From JAFKFH01 sp017307375 (GTDB lineage Bacteria; Pseudomonadota; Alphaproteobacteria; Ferrovibrionales; Ferrovibrionaceae), in assembly GCA_965229335.1 (NCBI GenBank), contig OZ245874.1:6324001-6388000 (forward strand): a DNA stretch of 64,000 nucleotides, written 5' to 3'. The number at the start of each line of letters is the position of its first letter. Within the stretch, counting starts at the first letter, position 1. The notes under the pieces are model-generated. The model saw nothing but the letters and a program-made list of their open reading frames with translations, was not told the DNA's origin and ran no database searches. Positions 31,251 through 40,075 of this stretch are shown here, piece after piece. The translations under genes were made by a program, and so were the position numbers.

Positions 31251-33407
31251 CTAGGCGGTACCGAGGCTGATGTTCTTCAGTGGCAGGTCGCGGACGCGCT
31301 TGCCCGTGGCGGCGAAGACGGCGTTCAGCACGGCGGGCGCGGCGACCGCTATGGTCGGTTCGCCAACCCCGCCCCAGAAGCCGCCGGACGGCTTGAGGAT
31401 CACCTCGACGACCGGCATCTCGTCGAGCCGCATGACTTCGTAGGTATCGAAGTTCTGCTGCTCGATGCGTCCATCCCTGACCGTGCATTCGCCATGCAGC
31501 GCCGCCGAAAGGCCATAGACGAACGAACCGACGATCTGCGCTTCGACCTGCTGGGGGTTGACGACATGGCCCGGGTCGGTCGCGGCGACGATGCGATGGA
31601 TCCTGAGCTTGCCGCCCGTCACCGAAACCTCGGCCGCGGCAGCGACATAGCTGCCGAAACCCATGATCTGGGCGATGCCGCGATGGACGCCGGTAGCGGC
31701 GGGCTTGTCCCAGCCGATACCCTGCCCGACCGCATCGAGCACCGCGAGATGCCTGGGGCTGCCCGCCAGCAGCTTGCGCCGGAAGGCCAGCGGGTCCGTA
31801 CCGGCGGCATGGGCGAGTTCGTCGATGAAGCATTCGACGTAGATGGCGTTGTGGTTCAGGTTGACGCCGCGCCAGTAACCCGGCCGAACATGCGGGTTGC
31901 GCATCGCGAAGTCGATCAGCAGGTTGGGCACGGCATAGCCGAACGCGCCTTCCGCCCCGCCCTGGTTCAGGCCCTGGAACACGGCGGGATCGCCGCTCTT
32001 GGCCACGGCCTCCGGCCGGGCATAGGCACCGATCGACTGGCCGGCGATGCGCATGTGCAGCGCCTCGATCGTACCGTCTGCGCCGAGGCTGGCGCGCAGG
32101 CGGCAGCGGGTGACCGGATGGAACCGGCCCTGTGCCATGTCTTCCTCGCGCGTCCACATCATCTTGACCGGTACGCCGGGGACCTGCCTGGCGATCCGCA
32201 CCGCCATCGTGACGTAGTCGGTGGCAAGCCGCCGGCCGAAACTGCCGCCGATGCGCATCACGTTGACTTCGCAGGCTTCAGGCGCCAGACCCGATGCCGC
32301 GACCACCGCTTCCAGCGCCGCCTCGGCCACCTGGGTCGGGGCCCAGACGTCGCAACGCTCCGCCGTCCAGCGCGCGGTCGCCGCCAGCACCTCCATCGGT
32401 GCGTGGTTCTGATAGGGGTACGAGTATTCCGCCTCGATCACCTTCGTGGCCTTGGCCAGCACTGCCATGGCATCGCCGGCGCGATTGCCGACGAAGGGCG
32501 TCTCGGCCGACAGACCTTCCTTCAGCATCGCCGCGATCGTCGCGCTCGATGCCTTGGCGCCCGGCCCCTCGTCCCAGACCACCGGCAGTTCGTCGAGCGC
32601 GGTCTTTGCCCGCCAGAAATTGTCGGCGACGATCGCGACGGTCTCGTCGTCGACCTGCAGCACGTGGCGCACGCCGGGCATCGCCCTGACCGCGTCGGCG
32701 TTGAAGGAGACCAGCTTGCCGCCGTGGACCGGACAGGCCCTGGGCACCGCCACCAGCATGCCCGGCAGCTTGAAGTCGACGCCGTAGACCAGCGTCCCGT
32801 CGAGCTTGTCGCGGGTGTCGAGCCGCTTCAGCGGCCGGCCGGCAATCTTCCAGTCCCTGGGATCCTTGAGCGTGACGGTGGCCGGGGCGGCAACCTGCAT
32901 CGCCGCCGCAGCGACCGCACCATAGGTCGTGGTTCGCCCGCTCGCCGCATCGGTGATCACGCCTTTCGCGACAGTCAGTTGCGCCGGATCGACGCCCCAG
33001 CCTTCGGCCGCGGCCCGGACCAGCATCGCGCGGGCGGTGGCGCCGCCCTGGCGCAGGTATTCCTGCGATCCGCGGATGGCGCGCGATCCGCCGGTCGCCA
33101 TATCGCGCCAGACGCGCCGGCGCCGCCGGTTCTCACCCGGCTTGACCAGCTCGAAGCGCACCTTGTCCCAGTCGCAATCGAGCTCCTCGGCGACGAGCTG
33201 GGCGAGGCCGGTCAACGACCCCTGGCCCATCTCCGCACGGGCAATGCGGATGATCACGGCCTCGTCCGGCTGGATCACGACCCAGGCCGTGACTTCCGAT
33301 CCGGCGATGCCCTGGGCGCGGGCAAGCGGGAACGAGAAGCCGAACGTGAAGGCACCGGCGACCACGGAAGTGCCGGCGAGGAAGCCGCGGCGGGAGAACT
33401 TGGTCAT
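31251..33407 (-). CDS. Molybdenum hydroxylase large subunit (IorB / aldehyde dehydrogenase type)
   Basis: A 718-residue molybdopterin-cytosine-dinucleotide subunit with a twin-arginine signal (SRRGFLAG near the start), so it is exported folded with its small subunit. The family's Mo-binding and hammerhead domains are visible, including GQGSLTGLAQLVAEELDCDW, RVYGVDFKLPGML-like text, GGSFGRRLATDYV, RGVNLNHNAIYVECFIDE and the C-terminal glutamate region GVGEPTIAVAAPAVLNA. It resembles isoquinoline 1-oxidoreductase beta. With the [2Fe-2S] subunit it would hydroxylate an N-heterocycle or oxidise an aldehyde. The ATG at 33407 matches GGAGGA upstream. Confidence 0.9.
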   Translation of the reverse strand: MTKFSRRGFLAGTSVVAGAFTFGFSFPLARAQGIAGSEVTAWVVIQPDEAVIIRIARAEMGQGSLTGLAQLVAEELDCDWDKVRFELVKPGENRRRRRVWRDMATGGSRAIRGSQEYLRQGGATARAMLVRAAAEGWGVDPAQLTVAKGVITDAASGRTTTYGAVAAAAMQVAAPATVTLKDPRDWKIAGRPLKRLDTRDKLDGTLVYGVDFKLPGMLVAVPRACPVHGGKLVSFNADAVRAMPGVRHVLQVDDETVAIVADNFWRAKTALDELPVVWDEGPGAKASSATIAAMLKEGLSAETPFVGNRAGDAMAVLAKATKVIEAEYSYPYQNHAPMEVLAATARWTAERCDVWAPTQVAEAALEAVVAASGLAPEACEVNVMRIGGSFGRRLATDYVTMAVRIARQVPGVPVKMMWTREEDMAQGRFHPVTRCRLRASLGADGTIEALHMRIAGQSIGAYARPEAVAKSGDPAVFQGLNQGGAEGAFGYAVPNLLIDFAMRNPHVRPGYWRGVNLNHNAIYVECFIDELAHAAGTDPLAFRRKLLAGSPRHLAVLDAVGQGIGWDKPAATGVHRGIAQIMGFGSYVAAAAEVSVTGGKLRIHRIVAATDPGHVVNPQQVEAQIVGSFVYGLSAALHGECTVRDGRIEQQNFDTYEVMRLDEMPVVEVILKPSGGFWGGVGEPTIAVAAPAVLNAVFAATGKRVRDLPLKNISLGTA

Positions 33408-33418
33408 GGCCTCCTCCC

Positions 33419-33883
33419 TCAACCGCGGTTCGGCATGCGGGTGGCGGCGAGTTTCACGCCAGCCAGCACGCGCTGATAGGTCCCGCAACGGCAGATATTG
33501 GTGATCTCGGCCCTGATCTCGTCGTCGGACGGGTTCGGGTTCCGGGCAAGCAGGGCCGCCGACGCCATCATCATGCCGACCTGGCAGTAGCCGCATTGCG
33601 CGACGTCGAGCTCGGCCCACGCTTCCTGCACCGGATGCGGCCGCTCCGCCCCCAGCCCTTCGATGGTGACGATTTTCTGCTCCTCGCCGAGCGCCCCGAT
33701 CGTGACCACGCAGGAGCGCGTCGCGACGCCGTCGACATGCACGGTACAGGCCCCGCATTGGGCGATGCCGCAGCCGTATTTCGTGCCGGTCAGCCCGACA
33801 TGGTCGCGGATCGCCCAGAGCAGCGGGGTATCATCCTCGCCCTCTATCGTCACCGCCTTGCCGTTGATGTTGAGTGTCGCCAT
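33419..33883 (-). CDS. Molybdenum hydroxylase [2Fe-2S] small subunit (IorA type)
   Basis: A 154-residue iron-sulfur subunit. The ferredoxin-like cluster uses Cys38, Cys43, Cys46 and Cys58 (GCGIAQCGAC, then RSC), and the helical cluster uses Cys97, Cys100, Cys131 and Cys133 (CGYCQVG and CRCGTYQR). It passes electrons from the Mo centre. It lies 11 bp upstream of the large subunit, giving the IorA-IorB order. No FAD subunit or cytochrome c gene follows; the two-subunit exported form usually donates to a cytochrome, which must be encoded elsewhere. Confidence 0.94.
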   Translation of the reverse strand: MATLNINGKAVTIEGEDDTPLLWAIRDHVGLTGTKYGCGIAQCGACTVHVDGVATRSCVVTIGALGEEQKIVTIEGLGAERPHPVQEAWAELDVAQCGYCQVGMMMASAALLARNPNPSDDEIRAEITNICRCGTYQRVLAGVKLAATRMPNRG

Positions 33884-33965
33884 GTCGCGCTCCCTCGGCC
33901 GGGTACGGCATTCAAGCTTCGGCGATCATAGGGGCCGACCCGCCCTGGCCGGGATCACAATCCGG

Positions 33966-34973
33966 TCAGGGCGCCTCCCACCGTCCGCTCACGGTCGAAC
34001 GGAACAGGCAATCGATCAACCGCAGGTTCATGACGGCATCCTCGATGGGGAAATCGAGCGATGCCTCGCCGCGGACCGCGCGCGAGAAGGCGTCGCCCTG
34101 CAGGGTATACTGATCGCAGAGTTCGAGGTCCTCGACCACCAGCCCGCCGCCCGCCAGGTCGCGGCCATCGTCGATGCGGATGCGCGACCGCGCCAGCGGA
34201 TCGGCGTTGAACGGAATGTCGATTTCGATGCGTCCCATCGTTCCGACGACGGTGACGCGCTGATGGGGACTGGCCTGGGTCGAGCAGGTGAAGGTGAGAT
34301 GCCGTCCCCCCGGAAACTCGACGAGGGCCGAGGTCAGCCGGTCGACCTGCATGGCCGGGTCCCGATCCATCGTCGCGATCAGCCTGAGCGGGTCGGCCTC
34401 GAACAGGAAGCGGGCCGTCACCAGCGCGTAGCAGCCGATGTCATAGAGCGCGCCGCCGCCGATATCGGCCTGGTTGCGGATGTTGCCGGCATCGTCGTTG
34501 TAATAGGAGAAGAACGTCTGGATCGCCCTGATCTCGCCGATCCGCCCCGCCCTGACCAGGGCGCGGGCGCGCAGCCATTGCGGATGATGGCGCACCATGA
34601 AGGCTTCGGCCACCTGCAGCCCGGTGCGATCGCGCACGGCGATCAGCTGCCGGGCTTCGTCGGCCGTCAAGGCCACGGGCTTCTCGCACAGAACGTGCTT
34701 GCCCGCCTCCATCGCCCTGATCGTCCAGGGTACGTGCAGGTGATTGGGCAGCGGGTTGTAGACCGCCTCGATTTCCGGATCGGCCAGCAGCTCTTCGTAG
34801 CTGCCATAGGATTTCGCAAGGCCCAGCGCGGCCGCCGCATCGGCCGCACGGGCGGCATCGCGCGAGGCGATGGCCACAATTTGCGAAAGCGCCCCGCGCT
34901 GCATCGCCGGGATCACCTTGGCCGTCGCAATCCTGGCAACGCCGAGCACGCCCCAGGCAACCGGCTTGGTCAT
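33966..34973 (-). CDS. Gfo/Idh/MocA family oxidoreductase
   Basis: A 335-residue NAD(P)-dependent dehydrogenase. The N-terminal Rossmann fold (WGVLGVARIATAKVIPAM), AVYNPLPNHLHVPWTIRAMEAGKHVLCEKPVAL (the EKP motif) and AEAFMVRHHPQW are typical, followed by the catalytic-domain DIGGGALYDIGCYAL. It probably acts on a sugar or inositol derivative; the substrate cannot be read from the sequence. The start ATG 34973 follows GGGAGGAAAG on the minus strand; upstream extension lacks family similarity. It stands between a chemoreceptor gene and the molybdenum hydroxylase. Confidence 0.9.
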   Translation of the reverse strand: MTKPVAWGVLGVARIATAKVIPAMQRGALSQIVAIASRDAARAADAAAALGLAKSYGSYEELLADPEIEAVYNPLPNHLHVPWTIRAMEAGKHVLCEKPVALTADEARQLIAVRDRTGLQVAEAFMVRHHPQWLRARALVRAGRIGEIRAIQTFFSYYNDDAGNIRNQADIGGGALYDIGCYALVTARFLFEADPLRLIATMDRDPAMQVDRLTSALVEFPGGRHLTFTCSTQASPHQRVTVVGTMGRIEIDIPFNADPLARSRIRIDDGRDLAGGGLVVEDLELCDQYTLQGDAFSRAVRGEASLDFPIEDAVMNLRLIDCLFRSTVSGRWEAP

Positions 34974-35063
34974 GGCTTTCCTCCCTCGGGCACGAACCCG
35001 GGCGACAACAATGCCCGGGCCGTGCCCCGCGGTCGAGGGGAACCCGACACCGACCGGCAATGG

Positions 35064-36914
35064 CTATGCCGCGCGCACCCCCGCCAGGAAGCCGTCGACC
35101 TCGCCCCGCAGCTTGACGGCGAGTTCCGACAGCGTCGCCGACGCGTCGAGCACCTCGCTTGCGGCCTTCCCCGCCTCGCCGGCCGAGCGGTTGACCTCGA
35201 CCACGTCGGCCGATGCCTGCTGCGTGCCGGTCGCCGCCTCCTCGACGTTGCGCGCGATCTCCTGCGTCGCGGCGCCCTGCTCCTCGACCGCGGAAGCGAT
35301 CGAGCCGGATATCTCGTTGATGCTGGCGATGGTCGATCCGATGCCGCGGATGGCCGCGACCGCCGCCTGGGTCGCCGCCTGCACCTCGGCGATCTGGCCG
35401 CCGATCTCCTGGGTGGCCCGGGTCGTCTGATTGGCCAGTGACTTGACCTCCGAGGCAACGACGGCGAAGCCCTTGCCCGCCTCGCCGGCCCGCGCCGCCT
35501 CGATGGTCGCGTTGAGCGCCAGCAGGTTCGTCTGGCCGGCAATCTGGCTGATCAGGCCGACCACCTCGCCGATCCTGTCGGCCGCTTGCGCCAACCCCTG
35601 GACGATCCGGTCGGTTTCCTGGGCCTGGTTCACCGCTCCGTGGGCGATCCGGCTCGCCGTCGAAACCTGGCTGGAAATTTCCCGGATCGAGGCCGCCAGT
35701 TCGTCGGAAGCGGAAGCGACGGTCTGGACATTGGCGGCCGCCTGCTCGGTCGCCGACGAAGCCGACAGCGACTGCCGCGCCGTCTGCCCCGCGATCCCCT
35801 GCATGGCGCCGGCGGTCGCGTGCATCTCGGTCGCGGCCGTGGCGACCGCCTCGACGACGGCGCCGACCGCGGTCTCGAACTTGCGGGCCATTTCCTGCAA
35901 CGCCGCCCGCCGCTGCCGGTCGCTTTCGATACGCGCCATCTCCTGCGCCTCGCGCCGCTCGGCCTCCAGGACGCGGGCGGCCTCCTCCTCCTCCCGCCGG
36001 CGCCGTTCGGCCGCCAGCCGCTGCTCCTCGGCCCGCTGGCGCGCCTCGGCCGCCGCCGCGGCCTCTCGTGCTTCCTCGGCCTTCTGCCGCTCGGCTTCGC
36101 GGCGGCGATTGTCCTCGGCTTCGGCAGCCAGTCTTTCGGCCTCGATCGCGTTCGTCTTGAATACCTCCAGCGCGCGCGCAAGATCGCCGACCTCGTCGCC
36201 CCGCGCGATGCCCGCGACCACGATCGACTTGTCGCCCTCGGCCAGCCGTCCCATCAGGTCCGACATGGTCGACATCGGTCTGGCGATCAGGCGGGTCAAG
36301 GTCCAGCCGAGCAGCACGGCGAGAAACAGCGTGATCGCACTGCTGGCAAGAATGGTCTGGCGTGCACGCGTCGCGGCGGTATCGGCAGCCAGACGCCGGG
36401 CTTCCAGCAATCCCTCCTGAATTCGGATGATCTCCTCCTGCTTCTGCCGCAGCGCGGTCAGCCGACCGGACTCCGCGACGGCCAGGCTGCGTGCCTGGTC
36501 GGGATCGACCTTCATCAGCTCGAGCATCTTGTCGGCCGAACCGATGCGCCAGGCCGTGGCCAGCGCGTCGAACTCTGCCAGCATCCGCTGCGACGTCGGA
36601 TCGCGGGTGAGGCGCCTGGCGCGGGCAATCGCCTCGCCGTAGTCGCCGCCGAACTTGCGATAGGCCTCGGCGTAGGTTTCTCGACCGCTGAGCAGATATC
36701 CTCTGAGCGAGGATTGCTGGTCGATCAGGGCTGTCAGGCTGTCATCGACGGCATTCAGCACCGTATAGGTGAACGAACGGAAAGACGCAGCCTCCTCCAT
36801 CGCGTCGACCTCGTCCCGCACGATCAAGCCGGACGAAACGACGACCGCCACCAAGATCACGAACGAGATAACCAGTTTCAGAAAGATTCGGATGTTCTGC
36901 AGCGCCTTGATCAT
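35064..36914 (-). CDS. Methyl-accepting chemotaxis protein
   Basis: A 616-residue chemoreceptor. TM1 (about 12-34) and TM2 (about 190-210) flank a CHASE3-like periplasmic helix bundle with QQSSLRGYLLSGRETY. A HAMP domain (about 212-264, GDEVGDLARALEVFKTNA) follows. An unusually long, charged helical stretch of about 90 residues (ERLAAEAEDNRRREAERQ... up to AALQEMARKFE) separates HAMP from the signalling domain, whose tip QIAGQTNLLALNATIEAARAGE is canonical. There is no C-terminal CheR pentapeptide. The periplasmic ligand is unknown. A TTATAT-like -10 box is visible upstream at 37108-37113 (minus strand). Confidence 0.93.
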   Translation of the reverse strand: MIKALQNIRIFLKLVISFVILVAVVVSSGLIVRDEVDAMEEAASFRSFTYTVLNAVDDSLTALIDQQSSLRGYLLSGRETYAEAYRKFGGDYGEAIARARRLTRDPTSQRMLAEFDALATAWRIGSADKMLELMKVDPDQARSLAVAESGRLTALRQKQEEIIRIQEGLLEARRLAADTAATRARQTILASSAITLFLAVLLGWTLTRLIARPMSTMSDLMGRLAEGDKSIVVAGIARGDEVGDLARALEVFKTNAIEAERLAAEAEDNRRREAERQKAEEAREAAAAAEARQRAEEQRLAAERRRREEEEAARVLEAERREAQEMARIESDRQRRAALQEMARKFETAVGAVVEAVATAATEMHATAGAMQGIAGQTARQSLSASSATEQAAANVQTVASASDELAASIREISSQVSTASRIAHGAVNQAQETDRIVQGLAQAADRIGEVVGLISQIAGQTNLLALNATIEAARAGEAGKGFAVVASEVKSLANQTTRATQEIGGQIAEVQAATQAAVAAIRGIGSTIASINEISGSIASAVEEQGAATQEIARNVEEAATGTQQASADVVEVNRSAGEAGKAASEVLDASATLSELAVKLRGEVDGFLAGVRAA

Positions 36915-37523
36915 GACTGCGCAATGTCCTTTCCATTATCGCTCCGCTTACTGCCCGCGCCCATGGCACGACAGGCATGACCGGCCGAAACGCCTCACAC
37001 AGCCGCGGTCTTTCGACTGCGGTGTGCGTGGCTCGATGCAGGGATTTCGCCGGCATCCGACGCCCTCGTCCGCGCCGTGTCAAGGCGATGGCCGGGTTTG
37101 AGATTACATATAACGGAATTAATTCAGGCCTAGAACAGCCAAGTCCCCGCTACTCCGGTACATCTGTTCGATTGGCGCGTCACGCAAGAATAGTGGCGTG
37201 ATTGGCGATTGCGATCACGCTTTCGGCGGCTCACCTTGACCATCGCGGGAGATCGATCGACTTTCGCCGCCACCACACCGATTTCGCTCGCGGCTCGAGC
37301 AGATCGACATCTACTCCTTTTGAATTATTTGTGATTAAATTCTTATTGTTTCGCTCCACGCCATCGGGGAACGCGTAACTCATCGTCTCGCCCGCCGAGA
37401 CCTTTGATCCGCCGCAGAGGTGTTGCGCATGGCAATCTTCTTGAAGATATTTCGCGCCGCGTTGCCGGACGTATAGATCCCACCGGCAATTCCTTGCAAA
37501 GCGACGGGCTAGACGGTCCAACC
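36915..37523. other. Divergent intergenic region between the chemoreceptor and the AraC-type gene
   Basis: About 600 bp without a convincing gene, noticeably more AT-rich than its surroundings at 37100-37135 and 37315-37350. Possible promoters face both ways: a TTATAT -10 box for the chemoreceptor (minus strand, 37108-37113) and TTGAAT-N17-TTATTG (37320-37348) for the AraC-type gene. A weak dyad CACGC...GCGTG sits at 37181-37200. Small open frames here have no codon or family support. Confidence 0.5.
37320..37348 (+). promoter_or_regulatory. Candidate promoter of the AraC-type gene
   Basis: TTGAAT (37320-37325) and TTATTG (37343-37348) are 17 bases apart in an AT-rich island. It would give a leader of about 170 nt. 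Pattern only. Confidence 0.4.
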
Positions 37524-38579
37524 ATGAGCGGAATGTCGGCCGACAAGTGCAAAGTACCGCGCGCCTTCTGGTCGGCGCTGGAACGGATCGGGTTGCATCC
37601 GACGGCCGTCCTGCGGAAGAGTCGACTTCCCGCGACCAGCCACGTCATCGACCATTGCTTCTTCACGACCGCACAAGTCTTCGCTCTGCTGTCGGCGGTC
37701 GAGGAACTGGCCGGACAACCCGGCGTCGGCATGCGGCTGATCGACGAAACCGAAACGGCGGCCCATCCCCCCTTCAGCCTGGCCACCTTCCACGCAAGGA
37801 ACTTTCGCGACGCGCTGCTGATGCGGGCACGGTTTCAGAGTCTGGCATCGCCCAAGAAATTTATCATCCGGGAGGACGCCGCCAAATGCGTCATCACGAT
37901 CGACTGGCTGTATGCGAGCGGCCAGCCTCCGGCGATCGCCGTGGACATGGACCTTGCCTCGCTCGTCGTGCTCGGCCGTCGCGGCAGTTGCCGGCGGATC
38001 GTGCCGGCGCGCATCGACCTTGCCAGGCCCGACACCGGAAGCTGCGCGCACCAGGCATTCTTCGGCTGCGGAATCCAGTATGGCGCCAGCCAGGACAGGC
38101 TGGTCTTCGCCGCGAGCGATCTCGATCTGCCGTTTCCGGGCCGCAATCCGGATCTTCTCGATATCCTGTGGCCGGTCCTCGTATCGGAACTGAACGATAT
38201 CAAGGCTGGCCGGACGATCCGGGCCGAGGTCAAGCTGGCGATCAAGCGGAGGCTGGCCTCCGGCCGCCAGGACCTGTCGGACGTGGCCCAGGACCTCGGC
38301 ATGAGCGAGCGCACCTTGCAGCGGCGCATCACCAGGGAAGGCGCGACATTCCGCGAACTGCTCGTGGAGGCGCGCCAGGAGCTCTGCAGACAGTTGCTGA
38401 AAGATCCACTGGCCGATATCGACGCCGTCTCCCGCCTGCTCGGCTATCAGAACACCAGCTCGTTTTATCGCGCCTTTCGCGAATGGGAGGGCATGACGCC
38501 TCGCCGGTGGCAGGAACTCCAGGCCGCGGGATACGGCACGGCGGGATCCCGCCGCGCTCCATCGTCGCGCCAGGGCTGA
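37524..38579 (+). CDS. AraC family transcriptional regulator (Arabinose_bd N-terminal type)
   Basis: A 351-residue regulator. The N-terminal half matches the ligand-binding domain of the OruR/ArgR-like AraC group (LEELAGQPGVGMRLIDET, then LATFHARNFRDALLMRARF). The C-terminal half has two helix-turn-helix motifs, LSDVAQDLGMSERTLQRRI and DAVSRLLGYQNTSSFYRAFREWEGMTPRRW. ATG 37524 is taken, though the ribosome-binding site is weak (AGACGG) and an in-frame upstream start is possible. It is next to a convergent SHMT gene and divergent from a chemoreceptor; the target genes and ligand are not evident. Confidence 0.85.
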   Translation: MSGMSADKCKVPRAFWSALERIGLHPTAVLRKSRLPATSHVIDHCFFTTAQVFALLSAVEELAGQPGVGMRLIDETETAAHPPFSLATFHARNFRDALLMRARFQSLASPKKFIIREDAAKCVITIDWLYASGQPPAIAVDMDLASLVVLGRRGSCRRIVPARIDLARPDTGSCAHQAFFGCGIQYGASQDRLVFAASDLDLPFPGRNPDLLDILWPVLVSELNDIKAGRTIRAEVKLAIKRRLASGRQDLSDVAQDLGMSERTLQRRITREGATFRELLVEARQELCRQLLKDPLADIDAVSRLLGYQNTSSFYRAFREWEGMTPRRWQELQAAGYGTAGSRRAPSSRQG

Positions 38580-38592
38580 GGCGCAGGCTCGG

Positions 38593-38615
38593 CCCTCCGG
38601 GCATGGCCCGGAGGG
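38593..38615. terminator. Bidirectional hairpin between the AraC gene and glyA
   Basis: A perfect ten-bp stem CCCTCCGGGC/GCCCGGAGGG with an ATG loop in the 48-bp gap between convergent stops. No T tract. Confidence 0.6.
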
Positions 38616-38627
38616 TCGATCGACCGA

Positions 38628-39890
38628 TCAGCCGATGCCGGGTACCGGATAGCGTCGGCATAGCGCGCGGACATCGCCGGCCAGGCGGTCAAGGGTGTCT
38701 TCGTCGCGGGCGTGGCGTAGTGCCTCGACGATCCAGCCGGCGATCCGGCGCATCTCGGCCTCGCCCATGCCGCGGGTCGTGCAGGCCGGCGTGCCCAGCC
38801 GCACGCCCGACGGCGCCAGCGGAGGCCGCGGATCGTCGGGAATGACCTGCTTATTGGCGGTGATGCCGATACGGTCGAGCACGCGTTCCGCCTCGCGCCC
38901 GTCGAGGCCGAAGCTGAGGACCGTATCGATGACCAGCAGGTGATTGTCGGTGCCGCCGGTGACCAGGGCGACGTCGGCGGCGATCAGGCTGTCGGCAAGC
39001 GTGCGGGCATTGGCCAGTACCTGGGCGGCGTAGGTCCGGAATTCCGGCTCGGCCGCCTTGCGGAAGGTGATCGCGGCGCCCGCCACATTGTTCATGTGCG
39101 GCCCGCCCTGCAGCCCGGGAAAGACCGAGGCGTCGATCGCCCTGGCGTGGTCCTTGCGGCAGAGGATCAGCCCGCCGCGCGGGCCGCGCAGCGTCTTGTG
39201 CGTCGTCGTGGTGACGATGTCGAAGCCGGCATCGATCGGGTTGCGCATCACGCCGCCGGCGACCAGCCCGCCGATATGGGCGATGTCGGCCATGGTCATC
39301 GCGCCGACCTCGTCGGCGATGGCCTTGAAGGCTGCGTAGTCGTAGTCGCGCGGATAGGAAGAATAGCCGCAGAGCAGGATCCTGGGCCGGGTTTCCAGCG
39401 CGGTGTCGCGCAACTGGTCGAAATCGATCGCGCCCTGCCGGTTGGCCGAGGTCTTGTAGCGGACGAAATTGAACACGCGGCCCATATGCGAGACCGGTGC
39501 GCCATGGGTCAGGTGGCCGCCATGCGAGAGGTCCATCGCCAGGATGGTGTCGCCAGGCCTCAGGAAGGCGAAATAGGCCGCCTGGTTCATCGGCGAGCCC
39601 GACAACGGCTGGACGTTGGCATGCTCGGCCCCGAACAGCGCGCAGGCGCGGCTGCGCGCCAGTTCCTCGATCTCGTCGGTGTATTCCTGGCCGCCATAGT
39701 AGCGCCGGCCCGGATAGCCCTCGGCATATTTGTTGGTCAGCACCGAACCCAGCGCCATCAGCACCTCGGGATAGGTGTAGTTTTCGGAAGGAATCATCTC
39801 GACGCCGTCGCGCTGGCGCTCCTCCTCGCCCGCGATCGCCGAGAAGATCGCGGGGTCGTAGGCGGCAAGCTGGCTGCGGTAGCTGTCCAT
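38628..39890 (-). CDS. glyA: Serine hydroxymethyltransferase
   Basis: A 420-residue PLP enzyme that converts serine to glycine and methylene-tetrahydrofolate. It shows SENYTYPEVLMALGSVLTNKYAEGYPGRRYYGG, the DLSHGGHLTHGAP loop, ADIAHIGGLVAGG and the PLP lysine Lys232 in TTHKTLRGPRGG. Some stretches are less like typical alphaproteobacterial GlyA, for example SGSPMNQAAYFAFL and GYSSYPRDYDY, so it could be a second, divergent SHMT. ATG 39890 is chosen because GGAGTG lies about seven bases upstream; a start at 39908 would add six residues. Confidence 0.88.
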   Translation of the reverse strand: MDSYRSQLAAYDPAIFSAIAGEEERQRDGVEMIPSENYTYPEVLMALGSVLTNKYAEGYPGRRYYGGQEYTDEIEELARSRACALFGAEHANVQPLSGSPMNQAAYFAFLRPGDTILAMDLSHGGHLTHGAPVSHMGRVFNFVRYKTSANRQGAIDFDQLRDTALETRPRILLCGYSSYPRDYDYAAFKAIADEVGAMTMADIAHIGGLVAGGVMRNPIDAGFDIVTTTTHKTLRGPRGGLILCRKDHARAIDASVFPGLQGGPHMNNVAGAAITFRKAAEPEFRTYAAQVLANARTLADSLIAADVALVTGGTDNHLLVIDTVLSFGLDGREAERVLDRIGITANKQVIPDDPRPPLAPSGVRLGTPACTTRGMGEAEMRRIAGWIVEALRHARDEDTLDRLAGDVRALCRRYPVPGIG

Positions 39891-40075
39891 TGGGCACTCC
39901 ATCGTCAACAGATGGGCCGACTGATGTCGGCTGCCCAGGCGATCGGCGTCAGATACCCCGCCGTCCCTCGTGGTTGTCCACTCGAAATCGCCAGTCCGGC
40001 GGGGGTCCCCGCACTACGACGGCTCGCAGCGCGGGGCTATGTGTCGCCCACGTTAAACCGGAATGTCGCCTTTCT

